A stretch of 64,000 bases of DNA from Microbispora sp. NBC_01189. GTDB lineage: Bacteria; Actinomycetota; Actinomycetes; Streptosporangiales; Streptosporangiaceae. Positions 11,109 through 22,141 of this stretch are shown here, piece after piece. Where the stretch lies: positions 1,801,501-1,865,500 of the forward strand of contig NZ_CP108581.1 of the NCBI RefSeq assembly GCF_036010665.1, in the 5' to 3' direction. Within the stretch, counting starts at the first letter, position 1; each line of letters opens with the position of its first letter. Position numbers and translations under genes: made by a program. A model generated the notes under the pieces. That model did not search any database. It saw only the letters and a program-made list of their open reading frames with translations, and was not told where the DNA came from.

Positions 11109-12795
11109 CACCGCGGGTGACGGCCGAGCGGTAACCGGGCGACGCGCCGAGCAGCGTACGGTGGCCGCCCTCGGCCCGGACCACGCCGCCCTCGACGTAC
11201 AGCACGTGGTCGGCCCGGTCGAGCACGAGCGGGCTGGTCGTGCAGACGAGGGTCGTCCGGCCGGCCCGCGCCTTGCCCAGCCGCTCGGCGACGCGCGCCT
11301 CGGTGTGGGCGTCGACGGCGCTGGTGGGCTCGACCAGGATCAGGACCTCGGGGTCGGCGAGCAACGCCCGGGCCAGGCGCAGCCGCTGCTGCTGGCCGCC
11401 GGAGAACTCCCGGCCCGACTCGGCCACGTACGCGTCGAGCCCTTCGGGCAGGGCCGCCACGATGTCCTCGGCGCAGGCCGCGTACAGCGCCTGGCCGATC
11501 TCCTCGTCACCGGCCGCGCCACGCACGTCGAGTTCGTCGCGCAGCCGTCCGGAGAACAGCCGCGCGCCGTTGTCGGCGACCACGATGTGCTCCCTGACCT
11601 CGGCGAGCGGCAGGTCCGCCAGCGGCGCGCCGCCGAGCGTCACGTCGCCGGGGGCGAAGGCGCCCAGGCGGTCGGCGACGGCGATCGCGTCCTCGGGTGA
11701 GGCCGAGGCGAGCGCGGTCAGCCGTCCGGGCCGGACCTCGACGCCCGACTCGCCGTCGCGGAGTGTGCCCTCGCCGGCGGAGAAGCGGGCGTCGCCACCC
11801 GTGATCTCGGGCTCCAGCGACAGGATCCGGCAGACCCGGCGGGCCGCCACGTGCCCCTTGGTGAGCTTGTCGGCGGCCTCGGTCAGCGTGCGCAGCGGCG
11901 CGATCAGGAAGACCGCGTAACCATAGAAGGCCACGAGCTGGCCGGGGGTGATGCGGCCGTCGAGCGCGAAGTGCGCGCCGAGCCCGGTCACGCACGCGAT
12001 CAGCACGCCGGGCAGCAGGATCTGGGCGCCTTCGAGCAGGGACTCCACCGAGGCCACCCGGACGCCGGCGTGGCGTACGCGCTGCGACTCCTCGCGGTAG
12101 CGCGCGGCGAAGACCTGCTCACCGCCGACGCCCCGCAGCACCCGCAGGCCCGCCACGATGTCGGCGGCGCGGGTGGCGAGGTCGCCCTGCAGGTCGCGCT
12201 GCTCGTGCTGGCGCCGGTGCAGCGGCCTGAGCAGGGGACCCACGGCGGCCGCCATCAAGGGCACGCCGATCAGCACGACCAGGCCGAGCGGGACCGAGGT
12301 GGCGATGAGGATCACCGTCACCGCGACGATCGAGACGACCGCCCCGGCGCCGCGCAGGAGGATGTCCATCGCGTTGCCAATGTGCGCGATGTCGGAGTTG
12401 CCCACGCTGACGACCTCGCCCGTGGACAGGCGCTTGGGCAGCGTCGCCCCCAGCCGCGCGGCCTGCCGCACGGTGACCTGCACCGTGCGGTACGCCGCCG
12501 ACAGCCAGGTGAAGACGGCGAAGCGGTGGCGCAGCACACCGGTGACCGCCTGGACCACGCCGAGCCCGAGCAGCACCGCCGACCAGGCGACGAGCGTCCC
12601 CGAGTCGGCCGCGGTGACGGCGTCGATCGCCCGGCCGAGCGCGGACGGCACCAGCGCCTGGCCCAGCCACCACAGCACCGACAGGCCCATTCCGGCCAGC
12701 AGCGGGGCGGCCTGGGCGCGCGCCACCCACCACAGATACCGCAGTGGCCCGCGGGCGTCGGGAGTGCCGGGATCGGTCACTGGAAGAGAGCGCAT
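11101..12795 (-). CDS. ABC exporter half-transporter with non-catalytic NBD
   Basis: Partner half-transporter, 564 residues from ATG 12795 (MRSLPVTDPG). A TTG 39 bases upstream is an alternative start with a better purine tract. It has six transmembrane helices (about 20-300) and an NBD. The Walker A region reads ASASPEDAIAV (about residue 362), with no GxxGxGKS/T. Walker B reads LILVEPTSAVD, losing the Mg-coordinating Asp but keeping the Glu, and the H-loop His is replaced (CTTSP). The signature SGGQQQR (about residue 464) is perfect. It should therefore provide only the signature motif for ATP bound by the partner. Downstream partner start is 35 bp away; the two genes form an operon. Confidence 0.92.
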   Translation of the reverse strand: MRSLPVTDPGTPDARGPLRYLWWVARAQAAPLLAGMGLSVLWWLGQALVPSALGRAIDAVTAADSGTLVAWSAVLLGLGVVQAVTGVLRHRFAVFTWLSAAYRTVQVTVRQAARLGATLPKRLSTGEVVSVGNSDIAHIGNAMDILLRGAGAVVSIVAVTVILIATSVPLGLVVLIGVPLMAAAVGPLLRPLHRRQHEQRDLQGDLATRAADIVAGLRVLRGVGGEQVFAARYREESQRVRHAGVRVASVESLLEGAQILLPGVLIACVTGLGAHFALDGRITPGQLVAFYGYAVFLIAPLRTLTEAADKLTKGHVAARRVCRILSLEPEITGGDARFSAGEGTLRDGESGVEVRPGRLTALASASPEDAIAVADRLGAFAPGDVTLGGAPLADLPLAEVREHIVVADNGARLFSGRLRDELDVRGAAGDEEIGQALYAACAEDIVAALPEGLDAYVAESGREFSGGQQQRLRLARALLADPEVLILVEPTSAVDAHTEARVAERLGKARAGRTTLVCTTSPLVLDRADHVLYVEGGVVRAEGGHRTLLGASPGYRSAVTRGED

Positions 12796-12889
12796 GGTCG
12801 TTCCAGCGTCGCAAGATCGCAGGTCGGGGGGCAAACCGTTTTCCCGCCGACGGTTCCGCCCGCCGGACCGGCTGGCCAGTCGGTCGTGA

Positions 12890-13240
12890 TCAGTCAGTCA
12901 CGCTGGCGAGCGCGTCGGGAAGGGTCTCGTAGATGGAGAAGGCGGCGTACAGACCGGTCACCGTGAGGATCCTGCGGAAGGCGCCGTCCACTCCGGCCAT
13001 CTTCAGGAAGCCGCCCGCCTCGACGGCGCGGTCGTGCGTCTCCAGCAGCAGCCGCAGCCCCATGGAGTCGCAGAACCCGAGCCCGGTGGCGTCCAGGACG
13101 AGCCGGGTGTGGCCCTCGTCGAGAAGCTTGTCGAGCGCGGGACGCAGCCGCTCGCCGGAGATCACGTCGAGCTCGCCGGTCAGGGTGACGAGAGTGTGCG
13201 TCGCCTCATGGCGCACCGTGACGGCAAGTCTCGTCGTCAT
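12890..13240 (-). CDS. STAS-domain anti-anti-sigma factor-like protein
   Basis: A single STAS domain of 116 residues, as in SpoIIAA/RsbV anti-sigma antagonists that are switched by serine phosphorylation. The loop GLGFCDSMGLRLLL carries the conserved Asp-Ser pair where the phosphorylatable Ser sits (about residue 59). ATG at 13240 begins MTTRLAVTV. A second STAS gene lies 147 bp upstream on the same strand. No anti-sigma kinase or sigma factor is encoded nearby. The SpoIIE-type phosphatase at 24.2 kb could act on such proteins, but that link is only an inference. Confidence 0.9.
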   Translation of the reverse strand: MTTRLAVTVRHEATHTLVTLTGELDVISGERLRPALDKLLDEGHTRLVLDATGLGFCDSMGLRLLLETHDRAVEAGGFLKMAGVDGAFRRILTVTGLYAAFSIYETLPDALASVTD

Positions 13241-13387
13241 CGCCTGTCCTCAGCCTGGAAAGATCTACAGAGAAGCTACACCTCTGAGCATCCCACGGCG
13301 ACAGGGACAGGCAAGGCGGTGATGCCGGTGGCTTCCGCTCGCGCGGGGCGCCTGATCACCCCGCCGGGACACCCGGCACGACGGCCG

Positions 13388-13819
13388 TCAGCGGTCGCCC
13401 GCGATCTCGTACAGGCCGCCCATCTCCGGGCCGCGGGGCTGCCGGGGTCCCGCGTCCGACGCACCGGCGAGCGCCTCCTCGACCGTCGCGTGCTGCTCGA
13501 AGACCTTGCGCAGGCCTGTGATCGTGAGCACGCGGCGCAGCACGCCCTGCACGCCGGTCAGGATCAGCCGGACATTCGCGGCCTGACCCCGCTGGAGCGC
13601 GGAGATCAGCTCGCTCAGCCCCCGTGAATCGCAGAACATCACCTCGGCGACGTCGATGACGAGAACGGAGGTCGTGGACGACTCCCAGACCTGCCGCAGC
13701 TCCTCCCGCAGCAGGTGGGCGGTGCCGGCGTCCAGGTCTCCCTGCATGCGCACGACGAGAGCGTCGCCTCGCGAGACGGACGCGACCTTCAGGGTCGAAC
13801 GGGGACCGGACACGGACAT
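13388..13819 (-). CDS. STAS-domain anti-anti-sigma factor-like protein (second copy)
   Basis: A 143-residue protein made of a STAS domain (about 10-110) and a Pro/Gly-containing C-terminal tail. The phospho-site loop is EVMFCDSRGLSELI, again with Asp-Ser. It is only moderately similar to the neighbouring STAS protein, so the pair looks like old paralogues rather than a recent duplication. AGGGA 6 bases upstream selects ATG 13819 over the GTG at 13825. Its partners are not in the window. Confidence 0.88.
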   Translation of the reverse strand: MSVSGPRSTLKVASVSRGDALVVRMQGDLDAGTAHLLREELRQVWESSTTSVLVIDVAEVMFCDSRGLSELISALQRGQAANVRLILTGVQGVLRRVLTITGLRKVFEQHATVEEALAGASDAGPRQPRGPEMGGLYEIAGDR

Positions 13820-13959
13820 GCACACTCCCTCGTCTGCGGGTTCACGGCAGACGTGTTACGCCAACACAAATCACACGTTACCCGGGAGCAGGGGAGGTTA
13901 TGTGCCCGGACACCGGAACTCCACCCCCTGACGCGACTTCGGACTTGCCCGTGATCCCT

Positions 13960-13985
13960 GTTGGCGGTATACCCATAATACCAAC
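13960..13985. promoter_or_regulatory. Nested inverted repeat before the ABC importer operon
   Basis: GTTGG-CGGTAT-ACCCATA-ATACC-AAC: outer arms GTTGG/CCAAC and inner arms GGTAT/ATACC flank an AT-rich centre, about 30 bp before the first gene. CATAAT at 13974-13979 within it resembles a -10 element. A repressor operator over the promoter is a reasonable guess; no regulator is encoded beside it. Confidence 0.4.
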
Positions 13986-14014
13986 ATGTTTAATAGGGAA
14001 TGCCGAGGTTCCGG

Positions 14015-15703
14015 ATGCGCAAGCGCGGCACCGCACGTATGAGCACCGCACGTATGAGCACCGCACGTATGAGCACCGCACGTATGAGCACCGCCATATT
14101 GATCACGGGCCTGTTCCTGACCGGGTGTGGTTCCGGCTCGGCGTCGGGCTCCGGAAGCGGCTCCGGAAGCGGCTCCGGAAGCGGCTCCGGAAGCACGGTC
14201 ATAATCGGCACCACCGACAAGGTGTACGCCCTGGACCCGGCGGGGTCGTTCGACGCCGGTTCGGGAACGGTGATCGGTCAGACGTTCGCGACACTGCTCG
14301 ACCACCCGGCGGGCAGCGCTCAACTGCGGCCGAACCTGGCGGAGTCGGCCGAGTTCGCCGCTCCGAAGAAATACAAGGTGACGCTCAAGCCGGGCCTGAA
14401 GTTCGCCAACGGCGACCCGCTGACCTCCGCGGACGTGAAGTTCAGCTTCGACCGGCAGCTCAGGATCGCCTCCCCTAACGGCCCGTCCGCGCTGCTCTAC
14501 AACCTGGCGAAGGTCGAGACGCCCGACGACAGGACCGTGCTGTTCCATCTCAAGGCCGCCGACGACCAGGTGTTCCCGCAGGTCCTGGCCAGCGGCGCCG
14601 GTGAGATCGTGGACCACGCGGTGTTCTCGCCGACGGAGGTGACGCCGGACGCGACGATCGTCGAGAGGAAGCCGTTCTCCGGGCCCTACTCCATCACCGC
14701 GTACCAGGCCAACCAACTGGCCGAGTTCCGGGCCAACCCCAACTATCGGGGCGTGCTGGGCACGCCGTCGTTCTCCACGGTGCATCTGAAGTACTACGCG
14801 TCCGAGGACAACCTCAAGCTGGACCTCCAGCAGGGAGAGCTCGACCTGGCCAGCCGCACTCTGTCGATCACCGCCCTGGAGTCGCTCGGCAGACAGCAGG
14901 GGCTCACGGTCTACAACGGCGCGGCGACCGGCATCCAGTACATCGTGTTCAACTTCAGGACCCAGACGTACGGGACCGGAGCCTCCGACGCCGACCCCGG
15001 CAAGGCACTGGCGGTGCGCCAGGCGGTCGCCGACTCGATCGACCGGCAGGCCATCGCCACCCAGGTGTACAAGGGCACCTACCAGCCGCTCTACACGTTC
15101 CTGCCGGACGGCGTGCCGAGCGGCGTACCGGTGCTGAGGTCTCTCTACGGCGACGGCAACGGAGGCGCCGACCCGGTCAAGGCCGCCGGGAGGCTGAAGG
15201 CCGCCGGCGTGACCACCCCGGTCACCCTCCGGCTGCAGTACAACACCGACCACTACGGTGCCTCCAGCACGGACGCGTTCGCCCTGGTCAAGAGCCAGCT
15301 GGAGGCGACCGGCCTGTTCCGCGTCGACCTGCAGTCCACCGAGTGGACGCAGTACGCGAAGCAGCGGGTCGCCGACGCCTACCCCGCGTTCCAGCTCGGC
15401 TGGTACGCCGACTATCTGGACGCCCAGGACTTCTTCCAACCGCTGTACGGTGGGAACGGCTTCATCGCCAACCACTACGACGACCGGGATCTGGTCGCGC
15501 TGATCGACAAACAGGCCACCACCCCGGGAGACGACGTCCGGGCCGGCCTGTCCGCCGAGATTCAGCGGAAGCTCGCCGCGGCGCTGCCGATCGTGCCGCT
15601 GCTGCAGAGCTCGGCCAGCGTGGTCGCCAACGGCAGGGTCGGCGGCGTGCGGGAGGCGCTGGCGACGGGTGGCCTCCCCTTCGGCGCCTTAAAGGCCCAG
15701 TGA
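14015..15703 (+). CDS. Oligopeptide-type ABC transporter substrate-binding lipoprotein
   Basis: Family 5 extracellular solute-binding protein (DppA/OppA type), 562 residues, predicted to be lipid-anchored outside the membrane. It has a charged MRKR start, an unusual n-region of repeated STARM units, a hydrophobic core, and the lipobox LTGC followed by a Gly-Ser linker of tandem repeats. The mature part shows family signatures such as LKPGLKFANGDPLTSADVKFSFDR. ATG 14015 has GAGG at 14005-14008 with 6-base spacing; ATG 14000 has no usable spacing, and four more in-frame ATGs follow inside the repeat. Its stop overlaps the GTG of the permease gene. The substrate could be peptides, nickel or another small ligand. 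Confidence 0.92.
   Translation: MRKRGTARMSTARMSTARMSTARMSTAILITGLFLTGCGSGSASGSGSGSGSGSGSGSGSTVIIGTTDKVYALDPAGSFDAGSGTVIGQTFATLLDHPAGSAQLRPNLAESAEFAAPKKYKVTLKPGLKFANGDPLTSADVKFSFDRQLRIASPNGPSALLYNLAKVETPDDRTVLFHLKAADDQVFPQVLASGAGEIVDHAVFSPTEVTPDATIVERKPFSGPYSITAYQANQLAEFRANPNYRGVLGTPSFSTVHLKYYASEDNLKLDLQQGELDLASRTLSITALESLGRQQGLTVYNGAATGIQYIVFNFRTQTYGTGASDADPGKALAVRQAVADSIDRQAIATQVYKGTYQPLYTFLPDGVPSGVPVLRSLYGDGNGGADPVKAAGRLKAAGVTTPVTLRLQYNTDHYGASSTDAFALVKSQLEATGLFRVDLQSTEWTQYAKQRVADAYPAFQLGWYADYLDAQDFFQPLYGGNGFIANHYDDRDLVALIDKQATTPGDDVRAGLSAEIQRKLAAALPIVPLLQSSASVVANGRVGGVREALATGGLPFGALKAQ
14027..14095 (+). repeat. 15-bp tandem repeat that multiplies in-frame start codons
   Basis: GAGCACCGCACGTAT is repeated at 14041, 14056 and 14071 with partial copies on both sides. 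Each unit spells STARM, so every copy brings another in-frame ATG (14039, 14054, 14069, 14084) and a further Arg in the signal-peptide n-region. Confidence 0.95.
14147..14194 (+). repeat. 12-bp tandem repeat encoding a Gly-Ser linker
   Basis: Four perfect copies of GGCTCCGGAAGC directly after the lipobox cysteine encode a GSGS-type flexible tether between membrane anchor and binding domain. Confidence 0.95.
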
Positions 15704-15731
15704 CAAGCCCAGTGACAAGCCCAGTGAAAAG
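15696..15731 (+). repeat. 12-bp tandem repeat with GTG start codons
   Basis: CCCAGTGACAAG occurs three times (the last copy has AAAAG). Every unit offers a GTG in the permease frame (15700, 15712, 15724). The first GTG overlaps the TGA of the preceding gene. Confidence 0.95.
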
Positions 15732-16800
15732 CCCGGCGACCGGCCCGGTGATCGACCGGGCCGGGCCCGGCCTGGGCGGCATCGGGCTGGGCCGCTACGT
15801 GCTGGTCAGGTTCCTGCTGATCCTCCCGACGGTCTTCGTCCTGACCACGCTGGTGTTCTTCCTCATGCGGGTGATCGGCGACCCGATCACCGCCGCCTTC
15901 GGCGGCCGCCTCGGCGCCGCCGAGCTGAGCCGGCGCGTCCACGCCGCCGGTTACGACCGTCCCGTCCTCGCGCAGTACGCCGAGTATCTCGGCCAGGTCG
16001 CCCGCGGCGACTTCGGCGCCGCCCTCACCGACCACCAGCCGATCGGCGTGATCCTGCGCACGTACGGCGCGGCCACCCTCGAACTGGTCGCCTACTCGCT
16101 GGTGGTGGCGTTGGCGCTGAGTCCCGCGCTGGGGATCGTCGCGGCGCGGCTGCGTGACCGCGGCGCCGACGCCGGCCTCAGGGTGCTGGCGATCCTGGGC
16201 TACACCGCGCCGGTGTTCTTCGTCGGCCTGCTGCTCAAGCTCGTCTTCGCGATCCGGCTCGGGTGGCTGCCGGTGAACGGCAGGCTCAGCACCGTCAACG
16301 AGATCGGGCTCCAGGAGCGCGGCCTGGAGTCCGGGATCTACCTGCTCGACGCGATCCGGGCGGGCAGCGGCTCCATGATCGCCGACGTGCTGCGGCACGC
16401 GGTGCTGCCCGCGGTCGCGCTGGGCCTGCTGAGCACGGGGATCTTCCTGCGGCTGTTCCGCACGAGCCTGATCGGCACTCTCGGCAGCGACTATGTGCTG
16501 GCCGGCCGCTCGCGCGGCGTGAGCGAGCTCAGGCTGACGACCCGGCACGCCCTGCGTCCGGCGCTCGTGCCCATCATGACGGTGATGGGGTTGCAGGTCG
16601 CCTCGCTCCTGTCGGGAGCCGTCCTCACCGAGACCACCTTCGAGTGGAAGGGCCTCGGCTTCGAGCTCACGCGGTATCTCCAGGCCCGCGACTACGTCGC
16701 CGTGCAGGGGGTCGTCATGGCCCTCGCGGTGATCGTCGCGGTGGTCAACTTCCTCGTCGACGTCGTCGCCGCCCTCATCGACCCCAGGATCCGGTACTGA
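15700..16800 (+). CDS. Oligopeptide-type ABC transporter permease (DppB-like)
   Basis: Inner-membrane permease of about 366 residues with the DppB layout: first helix after GRYVLVRFLLILP, a periplasmic loop, and five further helices. The EAA-type coupling loop is seen as SDYVLAGRSRGVSELRL. The start is ambiguous because GTG codons recur in the tandem repeat at 15696-15731; GTG 15700 overlaps the binding-protein stop by 4 bases (GTGA), which suggests coupled translation. The stop codon is followed directly by the ATG of the next gene with no spacer. Confidence 0.92.
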   Translation: MTSPVTSPVKSPATGPVIDRAGPGLGGIGLGRYVLVRFLLILPTVFVLTTLVFFLMRVIGDPITAAFGGRLGAAELSRRVHAAGYDRPVLAQYAEYLGQVARGDFGAALTDHQPIGVILRTYGAATLELVAYSLVVALALSPALGIVAARLRDRGADAGLRVLAILGYTAPVFFVGLLLKLVFAIRLGWLPVNGRLSTVNEIGLQERGLESGIYLLDAIRAGSGSMIADVLRHAVLPAVALGLLSTGIFLRLFRTSLIGTLGSDYVLAGRSRGVSELRLTTRHALRPALVPIMTVMGLQVASLLSGAVLTETTFEWKGLGFELTRYLQARDYVAVQGVVMALAVIVAVVNFLVDVVAALIDPRIRY

Positions 16801-19434
16801 ATGACGCCGATCTCCTCCTCCAGGTTCCCACTGACGCGGCTGACGCGGCTGACAGGGCTGACGCGGCTGGTGGCCCGGGGTCACGGCTACCAGCGCGGAA
16901 TGCTGCTCACCGGCGCCGCTCTCACCGCGCTGGTCGTGGCCGTCGCGGTGCTCGCGCCGCTGCTCTCCCCGTACGGCTTCGCCCAGTTGCGGGACGGGCA
17001 CGGGTACTTCGGCGCGCAGCGGCCTCCGTCGGCCGAGCACTGGCTGGGCACCACCGTCGGCGGTTACGACGTGCTGTCCCGGGTGGTCTGGGGCGCGCGG
17101 GCCGCACTCGAGGTGATCGTCGCCGGCACCGTCGCCGCCCTCCTGCTCGGCACGGTCATCGGCCTCGTGGCCGGATACCTGGGCGGCTGGCTGGACGGAG
17201 TCGCCGTGATCGTGGCGGACGCGACCTACGCGTTCCCGTCGCTGCTGCTGGCGATCGTGATGTCCATCGTGATCAGCGGCGGGGCGTCGGGGCACTGGAC
17301 GGGCATCCTGGCCACGGCGGCGACCGTGACCGTGCTGTTCACCCCGCAGTACTTCCGCGTCGTACGGGCCGAGACGCTGCGGCTCAGGCACGAGCCGTTC
17401 GTGGAGTCCGCCCGGGTGATCGGCGTGCCCAGGACCCGCGTCCTCACCCGGCACGTGCTCGTCAACGCCACCCGCACGCTGCCGCTGGTCGTCACGCTGA
17501 ACGCCGCCGGCGCGGTCGGCACCCTGGCCGGGCTGGGCTTCGTGGGGTTCGGCATCGAGCCGACCTCCGCCGCCGAATGGGGCTACGACCTCAACCGGGC
17601 CCAGTCGGACGTCGCGGCGGGCATCTGGTGGACCGCCGTCTTCCCCGGCCTCGCGATCGTCCTCACGGTCCTCGGCCTGACGCTGCTCGGGGAGGGCCTC
17701 GACGATGTCCGGGACCCCCGCCTGCGCTCCCGGCGCACGCGACGTACGCGCCGTGCGACCGGCTCTCCCGATGTCCCCAACGGCGGCATGGAGGCCGTGC
17801 CGCTGAGCGTGGAGCGCCTGTCGGTCTCCTTCGCCACCGACTCCGGCGTCGTGCCCGCCGTGGAGGACGTGACGCTCACGGTGCGCCCCGGGGAGATCCT
17901 GGCGATCGTCGGCGAGTCCGGTTCGGGCAAGACCGTCACCGCGCGCACCGCGCTGCGGCTGCTGCCGGACACCGCGGACGCCTCCGGGCGGGTGCGGGTC
18001 GCGGGCCGGGACGTGCTGTCCGCCCGCCCCCGCCAGCTGAGACGGCTACGCGGCCGCGACGTCGCGATGATCTTCCAGGAGCCGTCCGCCGCGCTGAACC
18101 CGGTCTACCCCGTCGGCTGGCAGATCGCCGAGGGCATCCGCGCGCACACGCGGACCGGCCGGCGGCGGGCCCGGCAACGCGCGGTCGAGCTGCTCGCCAT
18201 GGTCGGCATCCCCGATCCCGGACGCCGGGTGGACCACTACCCGCACCAGTTCTCCGGCGGGCAGCAACAGCGCGTCGTGATCGCCGCCGCGCTCGCCTCC
18301 GGGGCGCCGCTGGTCATCGCCGACGAGCCCACCACCTCGCTCGACGTCACCGTCCAGGCCGGGATCCTGGACCTGCTGCGCGACCTGCGCGACACCCGTG
18401 GCACCGCGATCGTGCTGATCACCCACAACCTGGGGGTGGTCGCCGAGCTCGCCGACCGGGTCGCGGTGATGCGCGAGGGGCGGGTGGTCGAGGAGGCCGA
18501 CGTCCGCACCCTGTTCGGGGAGCCGCGCGAGGAGTACACCCGGCGGCTGCTGCGGGCCGTACCCCGCCTGCCCCGGCCGGGCGATCCGGGGCCGCCCCGC
18601 CCGGGCGGCACGGGCGGCACAGAGGACACAGCTGTCGTGGAGGCCAGGGGCCTGGTGGTCGACCATCGCGGACGGCTGGGACAGCGGCCGTTCCGCGCGG
18701 TGAACGGCGTGGACCTGCGCATCGCCCACGGCGAGGTGGTGGGGCTGGTCGGCGAGTCGGGTTCGGGGAAGACCACCATCGCCCGCGCCGTCGCCGGCCT
18801 GGTACCCGCCACGGCCGGGAGTTTGCGCGTGCTCGGCACCGAGTTGTCCGGCGCACGCGAGCGGGCCGTACGGCCCATCCGCCCGCATCTCGGCTTCGTC
18901 TTCCAGGACCCGTCGGCCTCGTTCAACCCGAGACGGACCATCGGCGAGAGCATCGCCGAACCGCTGCTCACCCACCGGAAAGAACACGGGAAGGAGCTGG
19001 ACCGGGCGGAGGTGCGGCGGCGGGTGGCCGGCATCCTCGACGCCGTCCATCTCGGCTCCGCCTACGCCGGCCGGTTCCCGCACGAGCTGTCCGGCGGGCA
19101 GCGCCAGCGGGCCGGTCTGGCCCGCGCCCTCGTCACCCGGCCCCGGCTGCTGATCGCGGACGAGCCCACCAGCGCACTGGACGTCTCGGTGCAGGAACGC
19201 GTGCTGGAGCTGTTCCTGCGGCTCCAGCGCGAGCTGGGCTTCGCCATGCTGTTCATCAGCCACGACCTCGCCGTCGTCAACGTGCTCGCGCACCGCGTCG
19301 GCGTCCTGCACCGGGGAACCCTGGTCGAGGAGGGTGATCGGGAGCAGGTGCTGACCGCCCCCGCCCACGAGTACACCCGCCGCCTCGTGGCGGCGTCCCC
19401 CGGGTCGCGCTACCTGGAGGCCGACCTGAGGTAG
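16801..19434 (+). CDS. Fused ABC permease (DppC-like) with two ATPase domains (DppD-DppF-like)
   Basis: An 877-residue protein combining three subunits that are usually separate. The second permease covers about residues 35-310, with coupling loop [16 protein letters not shown]. The first ATPase covers about 335-600, with Walker [10 protein letters not shown], signature FSGGQQQR and Walker [11 protein letters not shown]. The second covers about 625-870, with [17 protein letters not shown] and [10 protein letters not shown]. Both sites look catalytic, each followed by the oligopeptide-specific C-terminal extension (EYTRRL). The N-terminus has a 9-bp repeat giving [13 protein letters not shown]. 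With the binding protein and DppB-like gene this completes an importer. The 3' end overlaps the convergent sdhB by 25 bp. Confidence 0.93.
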   Translation: MTPISSSRFPLTRLTRLTGLTRLVARGHGYQRGMLLTGAALTALVVAVAVLAPLLSPYGFAQLRDGHGYFGAQRPPSAEHWLGTTVGGYDVLSRVVWGARAALEVIVAGTVAALLLGTVIGLVAGYLGGWLDGVAVIVADATYAFPSLLLAIVMSIVISGGASGHWTGILATAATVTVLFTPQYFRVVRAETLRLRHEPFVESARVIGVPRTRVLTRHVLVNATRTLPLVVTLNAAGAVGTLAGLGFVGFGIEPTSAAEWGYDLNRAQSDVAAGIWWTAVFPGLAIVLTVLGLTLLGEGLDDVRDPRLRSRRTRRTRRATGSPDVPNGGMEAVPLSVERLSVSFATDSGVVPAVEDVTLTVRPGEILAIVGESGSGKTVTARTALRLLPDTADASGRVRVAGRDVLSARPRQLRRLRGRDVAMIFQEPSAALNPVYPVGWQIAEGIRAHTRTGRRRARQRAVELLAMVGIPDPGRRVDHYPHQFSGGQQQRVVIAAALASGAPLVIADEPTTSLDVTVQAGILDLLRDLRDTRGTAIVLITHNLGVVAELADRVAVMREGRVVEEADVRTLFGEPREEYTRRLLRAVPRLPRPGDPGPPRPGGTGGTEDTAVVEARGLVVDHRGRLGQRPFRAVNGVDLRIAHGEVVGLVGESGSGKTTIARAVAGLVPATAGSLRVLGTELSGARERAVRPIRPHLGFVFQDPSASFNPRRTIGESIAEPLLTHRKEHGKELDRAEVRRRVAGILDAVHLGSAYAGRFPHELSGGQRQRAGLARALVTRPRLLIADEPTSALDVSVQERVLELFLRLQRELGFAMLFISHDLAVVNVLAHRVGVLHRGTLVEEGDREQVLTAPAHEYTRRLVAASPGSRYLEADLR

Positions 19435-20146
19435 TCGGCGTTCATCTGGGCGATCGTGTCGAACGGGATGCCCTTGGGGCACACGGCCGTGCACTCGCCG
19501 GTGTTGGTGCAGCCGCCGAAGCCCTCGGCGTCCATCTGCTCGACCATCGCCCTCGCCCGGGAGTCGCGCTCCGGCTGCCCCTGCGGCAGCAGGCCGAGGT
19601 GGGTGATCTTCGCGGCGGTGAACAGCGAGGCCGAGCCGTTGGGACAGGCCGCGACGCAGGCGCCGCAGCCGATGCAGGTCGCGGCGTCGAAGGCGGCGTC
19701 CGCGTCCTCCTTGGGCACCGGGACGGCATGGGCGTCGGGCGCGGACCCGGCGGGGACGGAGACGAACCCGCCCGCCTGGATGATCCGGTCGAACGACGAC
19801 CGGTCCACCACCAGGTCCTTGATCACCGGGAAGGGCGCGGCCCGCCACGGCTCGATGGTGATGACGGCGCCGTCCTCGAAGTGCCGCATGTGCAGCTGGC
19901 AGGTGGTGGTCGCGCGCTGCTCGCCGTGCGCCACCCCGTTGATGACCATGCCGCACATGCCGCAGATGCCCTCGCGGCAGTCATGGTCGAAGGCGACCGG
20001 GTCGTCGCCCTCCAGGATCAGTCTCTCGTTCAGCACGTCGAGCATCTCCAGGAACGACATGTCCGGGGAGACGTCCTCGACCCGGTAGGTCACCATCCGC
20101 CCCTTGTCGGAGGAGCCGGACTGGCGCCAGATCTTCAGGGTCAGGT

Positions 20147-20150
<4 letters not shown>
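19410..20150 (-). CDS. sdhB: Succinate dehydrogenase/fumarate reductase iron-sulfur subunit
   Basis: Electron-transfer subunit, 246 residues, linking the flavoprotein to the membrane cytochrome. The [2Fe-2S] domain has [10 protein letters not shown] followed by a fourth Cys (TTTCQLHM). The C-terminal domain carries [14 protein letters not shown] and [15 protein letters not shown], the ligands for the [4Fe-4S] and third clusters. The GTG start overlaps the sdhA stop (GTGA), so translation is coupled. It is the last gene of sdhC-A-B. The type resembles the cytochrome b558 SDHs of Bacillus and actinobacteria (menaquinone-linked, inferred). Confidence 0.94.
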
Positions 20151-22137
<1,987 letters not shown>

Positions 22138-22141
<4 letters not shown>

